This document shows, piece after piece, positions 7,954 through 14,335 of a stretch of DNA of 64,000 nucleotides. Position 1 is the stretch's first letter. Every line of letters begins with the position of its first letter. Made by a program: the position numbers and the translations under genes. Source of the DNA: Alphaproteobacteria bacterium GWF2_58_20 (GTDB taxonomy: Bacteria; Pseudomonadota; Alphaproteobacteria; UBA1247); NCBI GenBank assembly GCA_001768735.1, contig MEMB01000001.1, positions 62,001 through 126,000 on the forward strand, read 5' to 3'. The notes under the pieces are model-generated. The model saw only the letters and a program-made list of their open reading frames with translations, was not told the origin of the DNA and did not search any database.

Positions 7954-9122
7954 CGCTGTTCGACATCCCGCTCACGAACGCGGGCGCCAGGCTTCAGCTG
8001 TTCGGAGCTGTAGACGATGACCCGGTCGCCTTCGCTCAGACCGGCGAGGATCTGGGTCACCGCCGCTTGGTTCTGGTTGCCGAGGGTGACCGGCGTGAAT
8101 CGGGCCTGCCCGTCCACCAGCTGCCAGACACCGATCTGACTACCCGCTCGGGCGATGGCCGCGCTGGGCACAACGAGTACGCCGGTCTCGCCCGGGAGCT
8201 GGATGGTGACCTCCGCGAGCTCGCCCAAGTAGAGGTGAGCGGGCGGCGTGTCAAAGCTGACGTTCACGACCCGCTCCTCGGTCACCGGATCGCTCTGCAG
8301 CTCGATGCGGGCCACGCGAGCAGGCAGTTGGGTCTCGGGTGCGGAGCGCAGCACGATGCTGGCGGGTTGGCCTACCTGCACGCCTTGGGCGCGCGACTGG
8401 TCGACCCGCGCTCGCACCCACAGACTCTCGGGGACGACGATGCGCAGCACGGCTTGGCCGGCGACCACCGTGGTCCCCGGTTCGGCCTCACGCGAGACGA
8501 TGACGCCGTCCACGGGACTCACGAATCGCAGGCTCTTACGCAAACTGGCAAGGCCCTGCGATTCGGCGTCCGCCCGCCCGATGTCCTGCCTCACTGCCTT
8601 CGCGTTGGCGTGTGCCGCCGCCAACGCCGCCTCGGCCCGTTCGGACTCGCTAGTGCTGTTGTCGAGTGCTTGCTTGCTGAGGACGTGTCTCTCGAACAGT
8701 CCTCGATCACGGTCGCGATTTGTGACGGCGAGCCGTACGCGGCTCGCTGCTTCCGCAACCTGCGCGTCGGCCACTTGAAACGCCTGACGCGCGCGCGCGC
8801 CGGTGCTCTTCGCGGCTTGAAGGCGGTGATCCATATCGACCGGATCCATCTCTGCCAAGAGCTGCCCGGCTTTCACCTCGTCGCCCTGATCCACGAGCAC
8901 ACGCAGGACTCGACCGGGCGCAATGGGACCCACCGCGTAGGAGAGCCGCGCTTCGACAGTGCCGATGCCGAACACGCTCGGGCTCAAATCGGCGCGGACG
9001 ACGCTGCCGAGATGCACACCTACCGGCGCCAAGGGGCCGTGCGTTGTCAACAGCCAGAAGAAGGCTGCCACGAACAGGATCGTGCTGGCGATGAGAACGA
9101 TGGCCTTGGTCCTGGATTTCAT
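7950..9122 (-). CDS. HlyD/MacA-family periplasmic adaptor (efflux RND-type adaptor)
   Basis: This is a 390-residue membrane-fusion protein linking the inner-membrane ABC pump to an outer-membrane channel. An N-terminal anchor (about 5-28) is followed by split lipoyl/barrel-sandwich halves ('PGRVLRVLVDQGDEVKAGQL' near 70-90 and 'VDGVIVSREAEPGTTV' near 205-220), an alpha-hairpin coiled coil between them, a beta-barrel, and a C-terminal membrane-proximal domain. ATG 9122 overlaps the TetR stop by ATGA, which fixes the start. The upstream in-frame extension is only read-through of the regulator gene. Confidence 0.92.
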   Translation of the reverse strand: MKSRTKAIVLIASTILFVAAFFWLLTTHGPLAPVGVHLGSVVRADLSPSVFGIGTVEARLSYAVGPIAPGRVLRVLVDQGDEVKAGQLLAEMDPVDMDHRLQAAKSTGARARQAFQVADAQVAEAASRVRLAVTNRDRDRGLFERHVLSKQALDNSTSESERAEAALAAAHANAKAVRQDIGRADAESQGLASLRKSLRFVSPVDGVIVSREAEPGTTVVAGQAVLRIVVPESLWVRARVDQSRAQGVQVGQPASIVLRSAPETQLPARVARIELQSDPVTEERVVNVSFDTPPAHLYLGELAEVTIQLPGETGVLVVPSAAIARAGSQIGVWQLVDGQARFTPVTLGNQNQAAVTQILAGLSEGDRVIVYSSEQLKPGARVRERDVEQR

Positions 9123-9721
9123 GAGAGTACCTGTCTCCGCACAAGCGCCGAACGGAGGGTTTGCCAGCACCGTCGCTCCATCTCGTCTGCCGACGCGGGA
9201 AGAACGCCGTCTTTGGCCGCGAACAAGAACCCCATCGCTGTCCCGGTGACGAGGATGACTGCGCCCTCAATGTCGATGTCCTCTCGAAGGAGACCCTTTT
9301 CAGCTGCCTCGCGCAGGCACGATCTGACGAAGTCGCGGCCCCGGTTTCGGAGCGCGGCGACCCGCCTCGGCCCTTCGGTGCCCAGGGCGTGGGTGATCTG
9401 GTCTGAGAAGAGGAGCGACTGGATCCCCCGCTGGATGGTGACGGCGTGGAGGCGGCTCAGGACGAAGCGCTCCAGTCGTTCGAGGGGATCTCCGTTTGAT
9501 CGCTGCGCCGCTTCGAGCACCTCTTGGAGCCGATCGAAGACGGTGAGGATGATTTCGTTCATATCCTTGAAATGATGGAAGATTGTCGCATCCTTGATGC
9601 CGACTTCCTGGGCGATATGGGCTGCCGTGAACTCCCGCAGGCCGCGCTCTCCGATTATCTTGATGGCGGCATCGGCTATCTCTCTGCGTCGCTCCTCGGT
9701 TGATTTCCTGATCGTCATCAT
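9119..9721 (-). CDS. TetR/AcrR-family repressor of the efflux operon
   Basis: This is a 200-residue regulator. The N-terminal helix-turn-helix (about 10-55) contains the typical TetR pattern 'FTAAHIAQEVGIKDATIFHH', and the C-terminal effector/dimer domain follows. It is the first gene of the operon, so autoregulation of the pump is likely. ATG 9721 (or ATG 9718 right after it) is preferred because a G-rich site (GGGGG) precedes it; GTG 9742 has none. A near-perfect inverted repeat overlies a TTGACA -35 element just upstream (9742-9780), a plausible binding site. Confidence 0.9.
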   Translation of the reverse strand: MMTIRKSTEERRREIADAAIKIIGERGLREFTAAHIAQEVGIKDATIFHHFKDMNEIILTVFDRLQEVLEAAQRSNGDPLERLERFVLSRLHAVTIQRGIQSLLFSDQITHALGTEGPRRVAALRNRGRDFVRSCLREAAEKGLLREDIDIEGAVILVTGTAMGFLFAAKDGVLPASADEMERRCWQTLRSALVRRQVLS

Positions 9722-9741
9722 CCGCCCCCGTCTAGCAAGCA

Positions 9742-9780
9742 CTTGATAACCTATTACATATGCCAGCCTTGGTTGTCAAG
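9742..9780 (-). promoter_or_regulatory. Probable promoter/operator of the TetR efflux operon
   Basis: CTTGATAACC (9742-9751) and GGTTGTCAAG (9771-9780) form an inverted repeat with one mismatch and a 19-nt centre. On the minus strand the upstream arm contains TTGACA, a consensus -35 box. About 17 nt later there is a weak -10 (TAATAG) touching the second arm. TetR proteins usually bind such palindromes and occlude the promoter. The site is inferred from sequence alone. Confidence 0.5.
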
Positions 9781-9881
9781 AACCCGCGCATGCGCCAACA
9801 GCGAGACAACGATGGTCCCTGAGGAGGGCCGGGTCCAGCCTTGGTGGCGGCAAGGACCGACGCCCGCCGGCGCAATCTCTC

Positions 9882-9910
9882 CCTGTGAACAACCTATTGA
9901 GACGTTACAT
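9882..9910 (-). repeat. Right terminal inverted repeat of the cassette
   Basis: Read on the minus strand it begins ATGTAACGTCTCAATAGG, adjoining CTAG at 9911-9914. The 100 bp between it and the operon promoter contain no gene I can identify. Confidence 0.75.
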
Positions 9911-10486
9911 CTAGGGGTGCGGGATGGGCGCGGGAACAGGGGTGTTCCGGCGAATCCAGGCAGAGTCAACCCAGGTTTGCTGCTGGTCGTTCTCGTCCTT
10001 GAAGCTGAAACCCTCATGGTTACGGCTGTTGATCCAGCCTGCCGCAATCATTTCATGGGTTTTGCAAGGCTTCAGGATTTCAAAAATCCGGAGGAAGAAA
10101 ACGGGGTTGGCGTTCTCGATCAGGTGCGCCTTTATTTGTTCTTCCGTCATTTCAGATGCACGGCTGATGGGGCCGAGGACATCAATGCTGTGCTGGAAAG
10201 GGGTTTCCAGGCTTGTGTATACAATGGGATCCGAGGTGATGGTGCCGCGGGCACGGCCATCTTCCACCAACCTGCGTGCTGTCATGCCTGCCAGAGCTTT
10301 GCAGGCTTTTGGGCTGTGGGCGAACAGGCCGAACAGGGCTTCCCGCTCAGAGCCAAGATGGATGATGCGTGCGGCTTGCCGGGTTTTTGTGGGGCAAGGG
10401 ATATTCTTGGTGTTCGCAGGGGTGATGGCGCGGCTCCATGAGGTGCCATCAAGGGAAAACAGAGAAAAACCAGTTTGGTTCGTCAT
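9911..10486 (-). CDS. Hypothetical protein, intact beside the cassette
   Basis: This 191-residue soluble protein shows no signal peptide or membrane segment and no family I recognise. It begins MTNQTGFSLFSLDGTSW, has an Ala/Leu-rich helix near residues 65-75 and several Trp residues in the C-terminal part, and ends in a Pro-rich tail (PVPAPIPHP). Its stop codon TAG lies within the CTAG at 9911-9914. Because the same CTAG exists on the other side of the cassette, the insertion left the stop and protein unchanged. ATG 10486 has GGATGG 7 nt upstream. ATG 10501 is an alternative. Confidence 0.65.
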   Translation of the reverse strand: MTNQTGFSLFSLDGTSWSRAITPANTKNIPCPTKTRQAARIIHLGSEREALFGLFAHSPKACKALAGMTARRLVEDGRARGTITSDPIVYTSLETPFQHSIDVLGPISRASEMTEEQIKAHLIENANPVFFLRIFEILKPCKTHEMIAAGWINSRNHEGFSFKDENDQQQTWVDSAWIRRNTPVPAPIPHP

Positions 10487-10651
10487 GCGTTTACCATCCA
10501 TGAGATGTTTCTGTTTCTGTTCAAAAAGAGGAATGCCTTATAACGCAGCCATCACGGGATTGCAAGAACCTCTGTTCTGTTTGGGGAAACATTCCGTTCC
10601 ATTTTCCATTTTTCTCTTTCTTGATGCTTGCCTGAAAGGCGCAGCCTGTTT

Positions 10652-11641
10652 ATGTATCCTGTCATGCGGAATGTTTTTGCATATCTTTCACAGGAAACCT
10701 TCTGCCGGGCGCCGGGCATGGAGGATCATCCCTTTTTTCCGGATCGTCACCGGCAGGTTCTGGATGTGTTGCTGGCGCAGGGCGTGCTTGCGCCGGATGG
10801 ATGGCAACAGGCCGCCCGGCTTTCCATGGAGGAGGTTGCCCGCAGGATTTCGCCGGAGCTTCTGGCTCAGCTTTCCAGCGAGGAAGGTGTGGCGCATGCC
10901 ATGTGTGCGCCGGAAGGCGCGCGGGATTTGCGCAAGAGTTATGTGGGGCCGGCGCTGGCGGCAACAGGCGCAACGCAGGCGGCGGTTTTTGCGGCGTTCC
11001 GTCAGGGGTTCGCTGTTCATCTTGGGGGCGGGTTCCACCATGCCAGCCGGACGCGCGCTGAAGGGTTCTGCCTCCTGCCGGATATCACGCTGGCCGTTGA
11101 CGCCCTGCGGGAGAAGTGGCCGGGATTACCTGTCATGCTGGTGGATCTGGATGCGCATCATGGCAATGGGGTGGCGGCAGATTTTGCGGCAGATGCCCGG
11201 ACATTCGTGCTGGACATGTTCAATGCCGACATTTATCCCCGCGGCCCCCGTCCCGACATGGCGGCTGGCCTGCGGGTTCCCTTGCCGAGTTTTTGCGGTG
11301 ACGAAGCTTATCTTGAATCGCTGAAAATGGCCTTGGATAAAGCTTTTGCTGCGTTTTCCCCCCGGTTGGTCATCTATAATGCAGGGGCTGATGTCCTTTC
11401 AGGCGATCCTCTGGGCCGCCTTGGGCTGTCAGCAAGGGGACTGGCCCGCCGGGATGCCATGGTGATCGAAGCTGTGCGTGGACGAGGGGTTCCCGCATGC
11501 GTGCTGATGGCTGGCGGGTATTCTTCCGGTGTGGTCGCGGCTGTTGCGGATTCCCTTTGCGGCATTGCCCTGAAATTTGGGGTTTTTCGCCCAAAAAGGC
11601 CTATTTCACAATCGCCAGAGCCAGCGCCTCGCGGGTGCTGA
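10652..11641 (+). CDS. Histone-deacetylase-family (class IV / HDAC11-like) hydrolase
   Basis: This is a 329-residue zinc-dependent amidohydrolase fold. The catalytic His pair is H129-H130 ('GGGFHHAS'). The metal-binding segment is D165-L-D-A-H169-H-G-N. The late Asp/Gly motif is 'GADVLSGDPLGRLGLS' and the transition-state region is 'MAGGYSSG'. Bacterial members deacetylate small amides such as acetylpolyamines, or proteins; the substrate here is unknown. ATG 10652 is used; its ribosome-binding site is weak (AAGG further upstream), and a TTG at 10628 is possible. The last 41 bp overlap the 3' end of the convergent RCC1-like gene. Confidence 0.88.
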   Translation: MYPVMRNVFAYLSQETFCRAPGMEDHPFFPDRHRQVLDVLLAQGVLAPDGWQQAARLSMEEVARRISPELLAQLSSEEGVAHAMCAPEGARDLRKSYVGPALAATGATQAAVFAAFRQGFAVHLGGGFHHASRTRAEGFCLLPDITLAVDALREKWPGLPVMLVDLDAHHGNGVAADFAADARTFVLDMFNADIYPRGPRPDMAAGLRVPLPSFCGDEAYLESLKMALDKAFAAFSPRLVIYNAGADVLSGDPLGRLGLSARGLARRDAMVIEAVRGRGVPACVLMAGGYSSGVVAAVADSLCGIALKFGVFRPKRPISQSPEPAPRGC

Positions 11642-12722
11642 TTTTTTGGAAACGGTCCACGGGCGTGATGTGGGTGGCTTGTCCAAAGGGGGCGTCTGCC
11701 ATGAGGCCTTTGGGTTCTGCCGCCATGCGAAAACACCAGATGCCGCCATTCCTGAGCGCGCAGGCATGACTTTTCCCCGCAGAGATTTGCTGGAACGGCC
11801 CCTTGCCCACCAGAAAGGGCGTTTTTTTGCCGCCTTCATTCAGCGCGCCCCAGCACCAGGCTTCTCCGCTATTGCTCAGGGCACAGGAATACCCATCTCC
11901 CGCAGCCACAGCCTTGAAGGTGATGTTGGAAAAGACACTGGTCGGGATTTCGCTGTCTTCAAGGGCGCCATTCCCGATCTGACCATTGGTTCCCTTGCCC
12001 CAGCACCAGGCCGTTCCATCAATGGAGAGGGCGCAGGTGTGGCCATATCCGGCACTGATGTCAATGAAACGCAGGTCTCCTGCAACAGCGGACGGGCGCG
12101 ACTGGGGATCATGGCCGCCTTCGCCATTCTGGCCGTTTTCCCCGTTACCCCAGCAAAAAGCGAGTCCCTCGACGTTGATGCCACAGGAATGATCGCGGCC
12201 GGCGCTCAGGGCAATGAAGGATGGATCCTCATCCACAGGGGTGGGGGTGGGGCGACTTGTGTAATCGCCATTGCCCAGCTGTCCGGATTCTCCAGCCCCC
12301 CAGCAGAGGGTCAGTCCATCGAAAGCAATGCCACAGGAATGGTTTTCCCCGGAAGCAACGCTCTGCCATTTTCCGCTGCCGCTGACTTCGACAGCCAGTC
12401 CGGAATTGGCGCGGAAGCCGCCATTGCCCAGTTGTCCGGATTCCCCGGCGCCCCAGCAGAACATCTTGTCGTCCATGGAAATGGTGCAGGCATGGCGGCC
12501 GCCGGCAGCCACGTCACGCATGCGGTCAGGCGAGAGAAGCGGGGTTGGTCCAATGCTGCCTTCCCATATCAGGACATAGCCTGCGTCCGATTTTTCAATG
12601 ACAGAAATGGCAATCCCTTCCTTCTGTCCGGGAGAGGTGTAAACACCAAAAAGGGTTGCCATCGTGATGATGGCAAGTCCAATGATGACCGTCAGGATAA
12701 AGGGTAGTCCAGAATCATTCAT
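11601..12722 (-). CDS. Membrane-anchored RCC1-repeat protein
   Basis: This 373-residue protein has an N-terminal hydrophobic segment (about 7-28) that is likely a signal anchor, then at least six RCC1-type beta-propeller blades from about residue 68. Each blade carries the pattern 'AAGxxHxCxI...W CWG.GxxGQLGxG', and paired Cys residues recur in every blade ('HACTI'/'FCWG'). The recurrent Cys pairs suggest disulfides and an extracytoplasmic location. RCC1 propellers are protein-interaction modules, and no enzyme activity is implied. It is convergent with the deacetylase gene (41-bp overlap). Confidence 0.88.
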   Translation of the reverse strand: MNDSGLPFILTVIIGLAIITMATLFGVYTSPGQKEGIAISVIEKSDAGYVLIWEGSIGPTPLLSPDRMRDVAAGGRHACTISMDDKMFCWGAGESGQLGNGGFRANSGLAVEVSGSGKWQSVASGENHSCGIAFDGLTLCWGAGESGQLGNGDYTSRPTPTPVDEDPSFIALSAGRDHSCGINVEGLAFCWGNGENGQNGEGGHDPQSRPSAVAGDLRFIDISAGYGHTCALSIDGTAWCWGKGTNGQIGNGALEDSEIPTSVFSNITFKAVAAGDGYSCALSNSGEAWCWGALNEGGKKTPFLVGKGPFQQISAGKSHACALRNGGIWCFRMAAEPKGLMADAPFGQATHITPVDRFQKISTREALALAIVK

Positions 12723-12803
12723 GCCTTATTGTGCAAAAAAATGCTGGCGTTGGCAACGGGTGTTGTCTTAGATTCAGGAGAAATGGGAGGTTTTTGACAA
12801 CCA

Positions 12804-13622
12804 ATGGACAGAAAAGATTTTGGCGCCTATGCGCCGGATGCGCTTTCTTCATTTTTCATGCGTCAGGCGCGCCGCATGCCGGTCACATGGCTGGGGCGCC
12901 GATTTGCCCTCATCCTGCGCAAGATGGTCCTGTTGCATCATGGAGGATCCATCATGGATACAGAGGTGGCTGGAATCCGCATGCGGGCCTACCTTTCGGG
13001 CAATGTGTCGGAACGCAAGTTCATTTTCATGCCGCAGTTCTGTGATGCGTTTGAGCGCGGGCTCCTGTCGGGATGGCTTGGCACGGGCGATGTCTTTCTG
13101 GATATTGGGGCCAATGCCGGGATTTATACCCTGGCAGCGGCCAAAACCGGCGCCAGGGTGTTTGCCTTTGAGCCCAATCCCGTCATGGCGGCCCGCCTGC
13201 TGGAAAATGTGGAACTCAACGGATTTTCCTCTCTTGTGACCTTGATCCCCGATGCGTTGTCCGACACGGAGGGGCATGCCGCCTTCTTGTTGCCGGATGA
13301 CAATTTTGGGGAAGCCCGTCTGGCCACAGAAGGTTCGGATGAGGCGACCGTGCAGGTGCGGACGCGCCGTTTGGCCAATGTTCTTGCAGAACAGGGCGTG
13401 GACAGGGTTTCTGCCATGAAGGTGGATATTGAAGGTGGGGAGGAGCGGGTGCTGATGGATTTTTTCCTTTCGGTTCCAGACAACCTGTGGCCCGGGCTCA
13501 TCATCATCGAGGATTCCGTACTTTCCTGGCCACCGGCTTCCTTTGCCCGCCTGCAGGGATTTGGCTACGAGGTGATGGCACGGACAAGGATGAATGTGGT
13601 TTTGGAACGTAAAACCGCTTGA
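12804..13622 (+). CDS. FkbM-family SAM-dependent methyltransferase
   Basis: This is a 272-residue class I methyltransferase. The SAM-binding motif I is 'VFLDIGANAGIYTLAA' (about 91-106), followed by the acidic 'FAFEPNP' strand. The family-typical 'AMKVDIEGGEERVL' lies near residues 200-215. FkbM proteins O-methylate sugars or secondary metabolites, and the substrate here is unknown. There is no neighbouring biosynthetic cluster, so it appears to be a stand-alone gene. A GGGAGG lies about 13 nt upstream of the chosen ATG. Confidence 0.9.
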   Translation: MDRKDFGAYAPDALSSFFMRQARRMPVTWLGRRFALILRKMVLLHHGGSIMDTEVAGIRMRAYLSGNVSERKFIFMPQFCDAFERGLLSGWLGTGDVFLDIGANAGIYTLAAAKTGARVFAFEPNPVMAARLLENVELNGFSSLVTLIPDALSDTEGHAAFLLPDDNFGEARLATEGSDEATVQVRTRRLANVLAEQGVDRVSAMKVDIEGGEERVLMDFFLSVPDNLWPGLIIIEDSVLSWPPASFARLQGFGYEVMARTRMNVVLERKTA

Positions 13623-13687
13623 AAGATTTGATGGATTGAGGTCTAATGAGCAGGTTCCATCCTGATTTACCCAAGGAGAAGGTTTTT

Positions 13688-14086
13688 ATGGACGAAAAGA
13701 TTAATCCCGGCCTTGTGGCTTTTATCGCAGGCCTTATTCTGATGCCCATCGGGTTTTTCATGTTTGTCAATGCGGCATCTGACATGGCATGGGTGGTCAT
13801 GCTCTCCGGTTATGCCCTTCTCCTCCTGTTTGGAGGGATCATGGTGGCTTTCAGTGTGGGGAGCAGCCTTGAAGTTCCGCCGGAGAAGGTGGAAACGGTC
13901 AAGACGTCCCTGCCCGACCTTCTGGGGGGCATGGGGTACAAGGCGGAAGCGGATGGGGAAACGTTCTCGCCGCTGGTGTCGGTGTTTCTGCCGGCCACGG
14001 TGGTGGCGCACAAATCGGGGGATTGTCTTGTGATCAGTGGTCCCAGCATGTGTGTTTCGGAAATCCGCAGGGCCTTCAGCCTCTGA
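13688..14086 (+). CDS. Small two-TM membrane protein of unknown function
   Basis: This 132-residue protein has two hydrophobic helices (about 8-28 and 36-57) and a soluble C-terminal domain. That domain contains 'VKTSLPDLLGGMGY' and a Cys pair ('GDCLVISGPSMCV'). ATG 13688 is chosen for the AAGGAG at 13673-13678, 9 nt upstream; the frame also contains an ATG at 13646. A strong terminator follows at 14110-14139. I recognise no family. Confidence 0.7.
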   Translation: MDEKINPGLVAFIAGLILMPIGFFMFVNAASDMAWVVMLSGYALLLLFGGIMVAFSVGSSLEVPPEKVETVKTSLPDLLGGMGYKAEADGETFSPLVSVFLPATVVAHKSGDCLVISGPSMCVSEIRRAFSL

Positions 14087-14109
14087 GATCATTGTTTGCC
14101 ACAAGTCAA

Positions 14110-14139
14110 AACGCCCCGGTGATCCGGGGCGTTTTTTTT
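14110..14139 (+). terminator. Rho-independent terminator
   Basis: The stem ACGCCCCGG / CCGGGGCGT (14111-14119 with 14124-14132) has a TGAT loop followed by eight T residues. Confidence 0.9.
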
Positions 14140-14170
14140 GTGCCTTGGCTTGTATCTTCAATCCAAATAT

Positions 14171-14335
14171 TAGAGCATTTAACGTTTAGATTGAACAATT
14201 CCTGTTGATCTTGGGATGAGCTAGACCGCAAGGCGCAAACCGCGGGGCGATGCGGGCATCGTCCAAGGTTTGAAAACACGGCGGATGGCCATCAAAAGGC
14301 AACAGGGGTATTCAAGATGAACGTTAAATGCTCTA
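14171..14335 (-). mobile_element. MITE-like element, copy 2
   Basis: This 165-bp copy is the reverse complement of the element at 2078-2245, with the same 16-bp terminal repeats TAGAGCATTTAACGTT. The differences are confined to a short central block, two substitutions and a 1-bp indel. Its terminal TA/TAG supplies the stop codon (14333-14335) of the large gene that follows on the minus strand. It has no coding capacity. Confidence 0.8.

Larger units (their letters stand above)
5727..9910 (+). mobile_element. IS481-type mobile insertion cassette carrying an efflux operon
   Basis: The 4184-bp unit is bounded by inverted repeats at 5727-5755 and 9882-9910 that match at 26 of 29 positions (shared core AGGTTGTTCACAGG). 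Both ends are flanked by CTAG (5723-5726 and 9911-9914), read as a 4-bp target duplication. IS481-family elements are known to target CTAG. Inside the left end is the start of an IS481-type transposase (5817 on). The rest of the transposase is replaced by a TetR/HlyD/FtsX/ABC operon on the minus strand. This is the architecture of a mobile insertion cassette: IS ends plus passenger genes, with no transposase of its own. The cargo appears more GC-rich than its surroundings. Deletion inside a compound transposon is an alternative origin. Confidence 0.75.
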
